Part shown: one piece after another, positions 35,861 through 45,000 of the stretch
Layout of the letters: each line of letters opens with the position of its first letter
Numbering within the stretch: position 1 is the stretch's first letter
Assembly: GCF_040270295.1 (NCBI RefSeq)
Contig: NZ_JBELOE010000239.1
DNA: 64,000 bases
From: Catenovulum sediminis
Lineage (GTDB): Bacteria; Pseudomonadota; Gammaproteobacteria; Enterobacterales; Alteromonadaceae
Direction: 5' to 3' (one strand)
Made by a program: the position numbers and the translations under genes
Notes under the pieces: model-generated
Told to the model about the DNA's origin: nothing
Databases searched by the model: none
What the model saw: the letters and a program-made list of their open reading frames with translations, nothing else

Positions 35861-36550
35861 ATGGCAACCGAAATAACGATTTACCGAAAACGCATGTGTC
35901 CATATGGGCAACGTGCTGCCGATTTATTGCGTAAACAAAAGTTAGATTTTCAAGATCACTTGTTCGAAGACAAAGATGAAGAAATAGAATTTAAAGAAAC
36001 ACATAAAGTAAAAACTACACCACAAATTTTTATCGGCAACAAGCGGATAGGCGGCTACCAAGAGTTAGCTGAGTATTTTAATGTTTTGCCAAAACAAAGC
36101 TCTAAATTAAATCCATACTTGCCTGTTATCGCTATTTTTTCTATTACACTATTAATGGCGATTGCCACTGAAACTGCTTTACGCGGCTTTATGGGATATT
36201 CTTTATGTGTCTTAGCCTGTCTAAAACTAATGGATATTCAAGCCTTTATAGAGGGCTTTAAACAGTACGATTTCCTTGCTAAACCTGTACCAATATATGC
36301 CAAAATTTATCCTTTTGCAGAACTTGCCGTAGGTTTAGGGTTACTGGCTAAAATACTGCCGATTGCCGTTGCCTTTATTGCTATCTTTATCGGTACAGTT
36401 GGCGGCATCTCTATCATTAAAGCAGTCTACATCGATAAAAAAGATTTGAATTGCGCCTGTGTGGGGGGTAACTCAAACGTGCCTTTAGGTTTTGTAAGTT
36501 TTACCGAAAATTTGATGATGTTGTTAATGGGATTAGTGCTTATTATTTAA
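35861..36550 (+). CDS. Glutaredoxin-MauE membrane fusion protein
   Basis: A 229-residue fusion. Residues 1-80 are a glutaredoxin domain (EITIYRKRMCPYGQRAADLL, TTPQIFIGNKRIGGYQELAEYF) whose active site is CPYG instead of CPYC, so it is monothiol. The remainder is a MauE/DoxX-type membrane module with about four helices (LPVIAIFSITLLMAIATE, YPFAELAVGLGLLAKILPIA, AIFIGTVGGISIIKAVYI) and the conserved loop DLNCACVGGNSNVPLGF before the last helix. MauE proteins support disulfide or cofactor maturation in methylamine dehydrogenase systems. Here no such genes are adjacent, so a general membrane thiol-redox role is inferred. Confidence 0.85.
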   Translation: MATEITIYRKRMCPYGQRAADLLRKQKLDFQDHLFEDKDEEIEFKETHKVKTTPQIFIGNKRIGGYQELAEYFNVLPKQSSKLNPYLPVIAIFSITLLMAIATETALRGFMGYSLCVLACLKLMDIQAFIEGFKQYDFLAKPVPIYAKIYPFAELAVGLGLLAKILPIAVAFIAIFIGTVGGISIIKAVYIDKKDLNCACVGGNSNVPLGFVSFTENLMMLLMGLVLII

Positions 36551-36730
36551 CGGTCAACTTGAAAAATGTTACCTGTCACATTTTCTTGATATTTTTAGGT
36601 TCTAACTTAGGTCTAATTCAGGCCAAGCAATACTGGCATTGCTAATGCCAATTCGTCCTAAGGCGCTTGATAAATCAAAGCGCCTACAAAAAAGCTTGAG
36701 AGTACACTCGCTATTACACTAATACAACAC

Positions 36731-37591
36731 TTACAATTTATCTAAAGTTTTAGTTGCAAAATCACTGGCATCATGCCGCTCGTGTAATTGTTCTTCTGGT
36801 TCACCCCAGGTTCGGTTAACCTTACGGCCTCGGATAACGGCGGGGCGCTGACAAATTTCTTTAGCCCATCTAACAACATTTTTATAACTCTCTACCTGTA
36901 AAAACTCTGCAGCCTCGTACAACTTGCCTTCAACCAATGTGCCATACCATGCATAACAAGCGATATCGGCAATTGTATAGTGAGTACCACAGATATATTG
37001 CTTGTCTGCCAGTTGTTTATCTAAAACATCAAGTTGTCGTTTTACTTCCATCGTGAAACGGTTGATCGGATATTCATATTTCTCGGGCGCATAATTATAA
37101 AAGTGCCCAAACCCACCGCCTAATAAAGGACCGGTACCGATTTGCCAGAACAACCAAGACAAACACTTAGCCCGACCTAAGGTATCTTCGGGTATAAAGC
37201 GATTAAACTTTTCAGCTAAATAGAGCAAAATAGCGCCAGATTCAAAGACTGGAATTTCAGTGCCGTCACTCTTATCCACCATAGCCGGTATTTTGGAATT
37301 GGGGTTGATTGAAACAAAACCAGAACTAAATTGATCGCCATCTAATATTTTAATTAAATGCGCATCATATTCTGCATCTGTGACACCGGCTTCTAACAGC
37401 TCTTCTAACATTATTGTGGCTTTTATCCCATTCGGTGTCGCCAGCGAATAAAGCTGAATAGGGTGTTTACCAACGGGTAATTCTTTTTTATGGGTAGCAC
37501 CAGAAACAGGGCGGTTAATATTGGCAAACTGACCACCATTACCTTGCTCCCATTGCCAAACTTTAGGTGGGGTATAAGTTTTATCAGACAT
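36731..37591 (-). CDS. yghU: Glutathione S-transferase family protein, YghU type
   Basis: A 286-residue cytosolic GST of the Nu class: YTPPKVWQWEQGNGGQFANINRPVSGATHKK-like N-terminal extension (begins YTPPKVWQWE), thioredoxin-like domain with LYSLATPNGIKATIMLEEL and SINPNSKIPAMVDK, FESGAILLYLAEKF, then the helical domain with GTHYTIADIACYAWYG and RPAVIRGRKVNR. E. coli YghU has glutathione-disulfide and peroxide reductase activity and lacks the usual catalytic Tyr/Ser/Cys. A GGAG-type site (AAGGAGTTAAAT) precedes the ATG. It is a single gene. Confidence 0.93.
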   Translation of the reverse strand: MSDKTYTPPKVWQWEQGNGGQFANINRPVSGATHKKELPVGKHPIQLYSLATPNGIKATIMLEELLEAGVTDAEYDAHLIKILDGDQFSSGFVSINPNSKIPAMVDKSDGTEIPVFESGAILLYLAEKFNRFIPEDTLGRAKCLSWLFWQIGTGPLLGGGFGHFYNYAPEKYEYPINRFTMEVKRQLDVLDKQLADKQYICGTHYTIADIACYAWYGTLVEGKLYEAAEFLQVESYKNVVRWAKEICQRPAVIRGRKVNRTWGEPEEQLHERHDASDFATKTLDKL

Positions 37592-37663
37592 ATTTAACTC
37601 CTTTTTGTTTTTATAATAGGTACGGTTTCAGTCATGAATGGTTTCAGATTGAAAGGCAATAAG

Positions 37664-38530
37664 TTATTCCGATGTCGTATGTATATTAACTGTACCATCT
37701 AAATGAATATCTCTTTGAGGGAATGCTATAGTGATTTCATTTTCTGCAAACAACTCATATATTCGATATCGTAAATCACTTTTAACCACACGAACTTGCT
37801 GAGACGAACTGGCTTCGGTCCAAAACATAATATCGAAAATTAGCGCATTATCTCCAAAATCTTCAAAGATAATAGCAGGCTCAGGCGTTTGCATAATGAC
37901 AGTATGCTCATTGACAGCTTTTTTTAATAGAGACGTTGCTAATATTACATCTGTTCCATAAGCAACCCCCACACGTACAAATGATCGTGCTTTTTTATCT
38001 ATCAGTGTCCAGTTAACCACAGTATTTTCTAACAAGAAACTGTTTGGTATTAACATTGAAACACCATCACTTCGTTTTATCAGGGTAGAGCGTGTGTTAA
38101 TGCACTCAACTACACCTTTAGCATCCCCCACCTCTAAAAAATCACCAATTCGTATAGGCCGTTCCCACATTAAGATCCAGCCACTTATAAAGTTATTGAT
38201 AATGTTTTGTGCACCAAAGCCAACACCAATTGCAATTGCGCCAGATACAAATGCAAAAGCTGTAATGGGTATATTTAGCACTTCCATGGTGGTAATCAAC
38301 AAAATGGCAATGGTGATAACTAAATATATGCGCGTAAACAAATGAACTGCATCCGCATTGACATGACGCTTGGTGAGGATTTTACGAATAAGAATGCCAA
38401 TACGTGTAACGATAAACCATGCCAGAAAAAGATATGCAGGCACTTGTAAGATTTGTCCAAGCGTGACCTGATATTCATTAAAGCTAAATAATACAAATGA
38501 GAAAAATTGATTGATTTGATTTAAATCCAC
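37664..38530 (-). CDS. MscS-family mechanosensitive channel
   Basis: A 288-residue small-conductance mechanosensitive channel protein. Two hydrophobic helices (AYLFLAWFIVTRIGIL, IYLVITIAILLITTMEV) precede the pore helix AFAFVSGAIAIGVGFGAQNIINNFISGWILM, of which the core is GAIAIGVGFGAQN. The beta domain (RPIRIGDFLEVGDAKGVV, RSDGVSMLIPNSFLLENTVVNW) and C-terminal alpha/beta domain follow, ending in ITIAFPQRDIHL. Its role is release of solutes on osmotic downshift. It is a single gene with its own short upstream gap. Confidence 0.93.
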   Translation of the reverse strand: MDLNQINQFFSFVLFSFNEYQVTLGQILQVPAYLFLAWFIVTRIGILIRKILTKRHVNADAVHLFTRIYLVITIAILLITTMEVLNIPITAFAFVSGAIAIGVGFGAQNIINNFISGWILMWERPIRIGDFLEVGDAKGVVECINTRSTLIKRSDGVSMLIPNSFLLENTVVNWTLIDKKARSFVRVGVAYGTDVILATSLLKKAVNEHTVIMQTPEPAIIFEDFGDNALIFDIMFWTEASSSQQVRVVKSDLRYRIYELFAENEITIAFPQRDIHLDGTVNIHTTSE

Positions 38531-38831
38531 ATTAAATACCGCCGTCAGTTTTTTATAAGTATAGCGACTGCTTGATAAATTATGTTGTTTTTATTGCGCG
38601 TTAAATTGCCCCACAGTAAGCTCGTTAATAAAGAACGTTAATAAAGAATAGAGACTCCAAATACTTAATGGATTTTTTAAAGCAAAAGCGTACAACTCAA
38701 TTTTTAGCATGTTTAACAACTATCATTTTACACTATACTAACAAAACGTTATTGTATGGAATAATTGTAAACAATACACATGATACAATAGGTATTGTAT
38801 TTTGAGATTAGCAAAAACATGAGACTAAAAT
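38531..38831. other. Divergent control region of mscS-type gene and molybdenum hydroxylase genes
   Basis: This 301-base region carries TATTGT/ACAATA arms at 38750-38755 and 38771-38776 and the tight palindrome listed next, all near the right-hand gene pair. The left half shows nothing recognisable. Confidence 0.45.
38783..38800. promoter_or_regulatory. Operator-like 18-base palindrome
   Basis: ATACAATA and TATTGTAT form perfect eight-base arms around GG, 32 bases ahead of the first hydroxylase gene. Size and symmetry fit a dimeric repressor site of TetR or GntR type. No such regulator gene is adjacent. Confidence 0.5.
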
Positions 38832-39302
38832 ATGGAACTGAAAATTAATAAGCAAACTCATCAAGTAGATGCCCCGGACGAAATGCCTTTGCTTTGGGTG
38901 CTGAGAGATTTACTCGGCCAAAAAGGTACTAAATTTGGATGTGGAAAAGGTCAATGTGGTGCTTGTACTGTTCATGTTAATGGTCATGCGATGCGCTCAT
39001 GTATAACACCGGTTGCCGTTGCTAAAGATGCAAACATAACAACAATTGAAGGTGTTGATGAAAGCGGCAATCACCCAATTCAAATCGCGTGGCGAGAAAA
39101 TAATGTCCCCCAATGTGGTTACTGTCAGTCGGGGCAAATAATGTCGGCGTTAAATCTATTAAATAATAATCCAACACCCAGCGATCAAGACATCGACAAT
39201 GCAATGTCTGGCAATATCTGTCGATGTGGGACTTATCCAAGAATTAAACAAGCTATAAAAGATGCCGCAACAGTAATGAGCCAAAATAAAGGAGTTAAAT
39301 AA
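38832..39302 (+). CDS. (2Fe-2S) small subunit of a xanthine-oxidase-family hydroxylase (IorA-like)
   Basis: A 156-residue electron-transfer subunit. The plant-type [2Fe-2S] site is C37-x4-C42-x2-C45 (GCGKGQCGACTVHVNG) with the fourth Cys in RSCITP. The second, helical-domain cluster uses CGYCQSGQ and CRCGTYPRI. It lacks any FAD-binding part, as in isoquinoline 1-oxidoreductase IorAB and related two-subunit aldehyde or N-heterocycle dehydrogenases. Its stop overlaps the start of the large subunit by one base. The electron acceptor is probably a membrane or periplasmic cytochrome. Confidence 0.92.
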   Translation: MELKINKQTHQVDAPDEMPLLWVLRDLLGQKGTKFGCGKGQCGACTVHVNGHAMRSCITPVAVAKDANITTIEGVDESGNHPIQIAWRENNVPQCGYCQSGQIMSALNLLNNNPTPSDQDIDNAMSGNICRCGTYPRIKQAIKDAATVMSQNKGVK

Positions 39303-41548
39303 TGAATACCTTTAAATTGGATAGACGTGAGTTTTTAACCCTAACAGGAATAGCTGGTAGTGGTTTATTACTGGGATGTTCTAGCACTGGAGAATCTTCA
39401 AATACGCCTTTTATTAAAAATACGGGCCCGCAGCAGTTAAATATTTTTGTATCGATCCGACCGGATAACCGAGTTGACCTTGTTAACCACCGCTCAGAAA
39501 TGGGGCAGGGAGCTAAAACTGGCGTTATTCAACTCATCGCTGAAGAGCTTGATGTTGACTGGGAAAAGATTAACGTTATTCAAGGTCTAGGTAATAAAGA
39601 GTACGGTAGCCAGAATACAGATGGCTCTACGAGTATTCGCAAATTTTACTCTAAATTACGTGAAGTAGGCGCATCGGCGCGCACTATGTTAGAACAAGCG
39701 GCCGCTCAATACTGGCAAGTTGACTTATCTAAAGTTCAAGCAAAACAACATAAAGTATATAACCTGACAAATGGTAACAGCCTGAATTATGGCGATTTAG
39801 CTGAACTAGCCGCCAGTCAAGCTGTGCCTGATGTTGCCAACCTTAGATACAAAAGCAGTGATGAGTTTAAATACATCACCAAACCTGTACCTATTGTTGA
39901 CTTGCATGATATGACAACAGGTCAAGCAGTCTTTGGTATTGACTTTGAACTAGATGGACTTTTAGTCGCAAGTATTGAGCGCTGTCCTGTACTTTACGGA
40001 AAGGTAAAATCTTTTGATGCCAGCGCAGCTAAAGCCGTTCCTGGTGTTGTCGATGTAATAAATATGCCCGACACAGTGAAACCTGTGGTATTTAGCGCAG
40101 GTAGTGGTGTTGCCGTTGTCGCAACCAATACATGGGCGGCCAATCAAGGACGCAAAGCTTTAAAAATTGAATGGGATTTGGGCGAAAATAAAGATTTCGA
40201 AAGTGAAAGTGCATTTGCTGATATGGCAAAAATCGCGCAAAGTCCAGCCAAACGCAGTGCAGAAAAAGGCGACATTGAAGCTGGGTTTGCCAAAGCGAAT
40301 AAAATTTTAGAAGCCACTTATAAAACACCATTTTTAGCACATGCACCAATGGAGCCACCGGCAGCAAGCGCTTATGTTACAGATAGCAGCTGTGAAATCT
40401 GGGCAGCAACACAAAACCCACAAGCAGTTATGGATAATGTAGCGGGTTTAGTCGGATTGAAGCCAGAACAAATCAAAGTAAATGTAACACTGCTGGGTGG
40501 TGGTTTTGGGCGAAAATCAAAAGCTGACTTTGTCGCCGAAGCGGTCTATTTATCAAAGAAAACCGGTAAACCCGTAAAGGTAGTCTGGACAAGAGAAGAT
40601 GATTTGCAAGCCGGGTACTTTCATGCGGGGGCAACTGCATATATAAAAGCGGGCGTAGATAAAAACGCGAATATCACCGCATGGCAACAACGCTCGGTGA
40701 TGCCCAGTATTAAAACAACTTTTGCGCCGACGACAGAAGAGATGTTAGATGTTGAACTTTCGCTGGGTTTTAATGACATTCCGTTTGAGCTTGAAAGCTT
40801 ACAAAGTGAATCATCTGGCTATCAAAATCCAGTGCGGATAGGTTGGTTGCGCTCAGTTAGTAATATTCCACATGCTTTTGCTTTACACAGCTTCGTAGAT
40901 GAGTTGGCACATGCTAATGGCATTCCAACGCATAAATATTTACGTCAACTGTACGCAGCAGACAGGTTTGTGAATCCACCAGACGATTATGGCTTTAAAG
41001 GCTATGCCAACTATGATGAAAGTTTAGAAAAGCACCCGATCAACATTAAACGTTTCAAAAAAGTGTTAGATAAGCTAGAAAAGCAGGTTAACTTCGACGA
41101 ACCATTACCGCAAGGCCAGGCTTGGGGGTTAGCGATTCATCGAAGTTTTGTCAGTTATGTTGGTGTCGCCAGTAAAGTTAAAGTACAAGATGGCAAGTTA
41201 GATGTATTGCAAATGCACGCTGTGATTGACTGCGGTGTTGCGGTCAATCCAGATAGAGTCCACTCGCAAATAGAGGGCGCAATGATATTTGGTTTATCCT
41301 TGGCGTTGATGGGACGCATAGACATTAAAGACGGCGCAGTGACCCAATCAAATTTCCACGACTATCCAGTTTTAAGAATGCGGCAATGCCCCCCCATACA
41401 GGTAGAAATTATGCAAAGTGACGCATACCCGGGTGGTGTCGGTGAACCGGGTGTTCCACCGGTTGCACCGAGTTTAGCCAATGCGATTTTTGCAGCAACA
41501 GGCAAACGCTACCGCGAGTTGCCATTAAACCAGTACTTAACTGTTTAA
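39302..41548 (+). CDS. Molybdopterin-binding large subunit, Tat-exported (IorB-like)
   Basis: A 748-residue molybdenum hydroxylase subunit. The N-terminus has a Tat-like motif (DRREFLTLTG) followed by GLLLGCSS, which could also be lipidated. Typical motifs: VSIRPDNRVDLVNHRSEMGQG, MEPPAASAYV, LLGGGFGRKSKADFVAEAV, and the base catalyst Glu in GGVGEPGVPPVAPSLANA. Substrates of this family are aldehydes or aromatic N-heterocycles; the actual substrate cannot be read from sequence. XdhC, needed to insert the sulfurated cofactor, is encoded at 46069, but a large glycan-enzyme gene stands between. Confidence 0.92.
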   Translation: MNTFKLDRREFLTLTGIAGSGLLLGCSSTGESSNTPFIKNTGPQQLNIFVSIRPDNRVDLVNHRSEMGQGAKTGVIQLIAEELDVDWEKINVIQGLGNKEYGSQNTDGSTSIRKFYSKLREVGASARTMLEQAAAQYWQVDLSKVQAKQHKVYNLTNGNSLNYGDLAELAASQAVPDVANLRYKSSDEFKYITKPVPIVDLHDMTTGQAVFGIDFELDGLLVASIERCPVLYGKVKSFDASAAKAVPGVVDVINMPDTVKPVVFSAGSGVAVVATNTWAANQGRKALKIEWDLGENKDFESESAFADMAKIAQSPAKRSAEKGDIEAGFAKANKILEATYKTPFLAHAPMEPPAASAYVTDSSCEIWAATQNPQAVMDNVAGLVGLKPEQIKVNVTLLGGGFGRKSKADFVAEAVYLSKKTGKPVKVVWTREDDLQAGYFHAGATAYIKAGVDKNANITAWQQRSVMPSIKTTFAPTTEEMLDVELSLGFNDIPFELESLQSESSGYQNPVRIGWLRSVSNIPHAFALHSFVDELAHANGIPTHKYLRQLYAADRFVNPPDDYGFKGYANYDESLEKHPINIKRFKKVLDKLEKQVNFDEPLPQGQAWGLAIHRSFVSYVGVASKVKVQDGKLDVLQMHAVIDCGVAVNPDRVHSQIEGAMIFGLSLALMGRIDIKDGAVTQSNFHDYPVLRMRQCPPIQVEIMQSDAYPGGVGEPGVPPVAPSLANAIFAATGKRYRELPLNQYLTV

Positions 41549-42095
41549 CACCTGCGATTTCAACCACTGAGCCAAAGTAAAGCAGAGCCATTTAGCTTTA
41601 CTTTGGTTGTTCCAACGGCTCATATTATAAACCGCATTTATTATTACCCGCTGTGCCAACCACCCGAATAAAAAGACAACAATCAACCATCAATTCAATA
41701 CAGAACATTGTTAACAGTTACCTTTAAACCAAAATAAAAAGGTTTTGAATATTTTTTATAATATAAAAAACAACAACTTAAATAATTGTTAGTAAAAAGT
41801 TAAGTAAACATCATTGTTCTTTTTAAATAATTATTCTACTCTAACTATGCAAATTAAATGAATTATCAATGAATACACAACGATGTTAGTGAAAGCTAGC
41901 TGGTCATTGATTTTCAACTGCGGTGACCGTTTTATACCTTATGAAAAACGTTACTGCTTTTTTGCTGATTACAGATTGTAATCAATTAACAAACTTTCTG
42001 ACGTCATTATCAGCAAGGAGTAGATTGAATTGATAATAAAATATACACGTCAGTAAGCACCACTTACATAACACAACATTATTTTGGAGAGTAAG
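41549..42095. other. 547-base noncoding region before the CBM6 enzyme
   Basis: No convincing gene lies here. It is AT-rich and carries the inverted repeat GATTAC-5-GTAATC at 41967-41983, about 110 bases ahead of the start codon, which could be a regulator site. The gene's ribosome site (GGAGAGTAAG) is at the right end. The promoter must lie in this region, but no clear -35/-10 pair was identified. Confidence 0.45.
41967..41983. promoter_or_regulatory. Inverted repeat upstream of the CBM6 enzyme gene
   Basis: GATTAC and GTAATC arms flank AGATT. The arms echo the ATTACC/GGTAAT half-sites of the LacI-type operators at 10463 but differ in spacing. It is a possible operator only. Confidence 0.35.
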
Positions 42096-45000
42096 ATGTT
42101 TAAAACTAAACGTTCTCTGCTGAGCTCTAGTATTGCGCTTTCACTGGCTTTACTTGGCACAAAAGCACATGCAGAGACTATAGTCTTGCAAGCTGAATCA
42201 TTTGATAACTCTGGCGGTACGTATGACGACGGCCAACCCACTCCAGTCACGATATACAGCGTAAATGGACAAAACGCGATTAACTTTGTTAACGCGGGTG
42301 ATTTTGTCGATTTTAATATTAACGCTGAAGGGGGCGAATATGACATTGAGTATTTAGTCGGTACCAGTGTTCAGTCTGGTCCCAGCATTGAAGTGCTTGT
42401 TAATACTAATGGTACTTGGGACAGTCAAGGTACAGTCGCCGTTCCGTTAACCAGTTGGGATGATTTCCAGCCTCTCAAACCCAGCCACTCTGTAACCTTA
42501 CCAGCAGGTGCTTCAACGATTCGCTTACATGCAATTGGTTCGACTTGGCAATGGAACATGGAGTCTTTTTCTTTAACACAAGTCGTACCTCTTGAGCCTG
42601 AAACGCCAGTTGATGTAGACGATATTGTTATTAACCTAGAAAACTTTATCTTTACAGACAAAGAAGGAGCAGCTGTTTCAGGAGATACCATAGTCGGTTT
42701 TGGTGTAACAAACTCAGGTATAAATTTTAATACGGTAGGCGATTATGCCGACTATACAGTAAACTTTACTGAAGCGGGTACATACAACGCGACACTGGCA
42801 GCTGGTTCACCTATGACGGGTCAAATCGGTGCACAAATTATCATGGATAATTCGGTTGCCGCGTCATCATTACTGACCTCTACGGGAGGCTGGGATAACT
42901 ATGTCGACTTTGATCTCAGTGGCGACATTATTATACCAACGCCCGGTACTTACACGGTACGATTACAAAGTTTTGGTAGCGCGAATTGGCAGTGGAACGC
43001 AGATACACTAACGCTTAGTTATATATCCGGAGAAACCGGCAGCGGCGGTGATAGCGGCAGCGGCGGTGATAGCGGCAGCGGCGGTGATAACGGCAGTGGC
43101 GGTGATAACGGCAGTGGCGGTGATAACGGCAGCGGCGGTGATAACGGCAGTGGCGGTGATAACGGCAGCGGCGGCATTGCAGGTTTAATGTATGGTGAAG
43201 TTTCTGGTGCAATGAATGAATCAGATGCAAACCCTAACTGGGAACGCACAACTACCTTAAGCCAAACCGAAGATTCAATTAAAGGCAATACAACGGAAAT
43301 TTATACCGGTGTCATTTACGATGCCGATGGCCATATTTCATTTTATGAACATATCGATGATAGTGTTCGTTTGTACATTGATGGTAATCTAGTATTTTCA
43401 AATGACAGTTGGGAAAATTCTTCTCAAACTCAAGATCTTAATCTAACACCGGGTACGCATGCGTTTGAACTTCGCATCGGTAATGCAGATGGTGGCAGTG
43501 GTGCCGTTGATGGCATTGGTTTTGGGATCGACATTAATGGCGGAACAAACTTTGTTCATCCATCGCAATTAAGCGAAAACATTTTTACATCCGAAGGTGA
43601 AGTAACAGGCAATCCAAGTCCACCACAAGAAGGTGATTTGATAGTTGAATTAGAAGACTTCGTTAATACAGGTACAACCGGCCGCGTTGGTGGCGATAGT
43701 GTTGAAGGATTTGGCGTAACAGCAACTGGCGTGAACTGGGTCACTAATGGTGATTATGGTGACTACAACATAACCTTTGCAGAGCCCGGTACCTACCGAG
43801 CGTTTTTCACCTACTCAGCGGCTAGTGCAGGTAGTTACGGTGCACGTGTAGATATAAATGGTGAACCCGTCGCATGGGGCTATTTTGCCGAAACAGGCAG
43901 TTGGGATATTGCGTCGGAAGTTGAGCTTTATGGTGGATACTTTGTAGTTGACCAATCAGGCCAAGCGAGTTTACGCGTAGAAGCAATTGGTGGATCTGAT
44001 TGGCAGTGGAGCGGTGATAAACTACGGATAACCCGTGTAGGTGATGTTTCATATGTCCCTGAACGTCACTATAATCCGAACGATCACTATGTAGCTGAAG
44101 TCGAAGGACCTAAAACGCAAATAACGCATCTTAAAAAGCCAGTTGCAATACCACAACATAAAAAGGTATTAAAATCAGATGTTTGGTATACGTATCCACA
44201 AAACCGTGAACTAGAAGGTTTTGACGACTTTGGGGCAACGGGTGCGTTTTGGGGACATCCGCCAGAGCATGACTTTTATGACGAAACCGTTATTATGGAT
44301 TGGGCAGTTAATGTTGTAGATACATTCCAAAGTGAAGGTTTTGAATACACAGCCCGCGGCGAATTCGATTGGGGGTATGGCTGGTTTACAGAATATGTGA
44401 CAAATCCTCAGCCACATTATGTACAAACACTGGATGATCGTAATGTTCGCATGACCTTTATGGGTTACTTATCGCACAATGGTTATAACAATCACTGGTT
44501 AAGTAATCATAGTCCAGCATTTGTACCATTTATGAAATCCCAAGTTGATCAAATATTAAAAGCAGATCCGGACAAGCTGATGTTTGATACACAAACCAAC
44601 TCAACCCGTTCGACCGACATGCGTACCTTTGGTGGTGATTTCTCGCCATATGCCATGGAAAACTTCCGCATTTGGTTAGATAAAAAATACAGTAGTAACG
44701 AGTTGGCCAATATGGGTATTAATAATATTCAAACGTTTGATTACAAACAGCACTTGTTAAATGCCGGTGTGACACATCAATCATTCATGAATGCCGCAGA
44801 TACATTATCTGGCAACGTACCATTACTTGAAGATTTCATTTATTTTAATCGTGATGTATGGAATCAAAAATTTGGTGAAGTATTAGATTATATTCGCCAG
44901 CAACGTCCAGACATAGAAATTGGTGCGAGCACACATTTGTTTGAATCTCGTGGTTATATATTTAACGAGAATATCACCTTTTTGTCAGGCGAGCTCAACT

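Noticed and set aside
43038..43175. Regularly spaced 18-base repeats resembling a short repeat array
   Set aside because: They are in frame and encode a GSGGDN/S linker inside a long gene; there are no spacers, so this is not a CRISPR array. The minus-strand open frames here (43015-43288) are compositional shadows.
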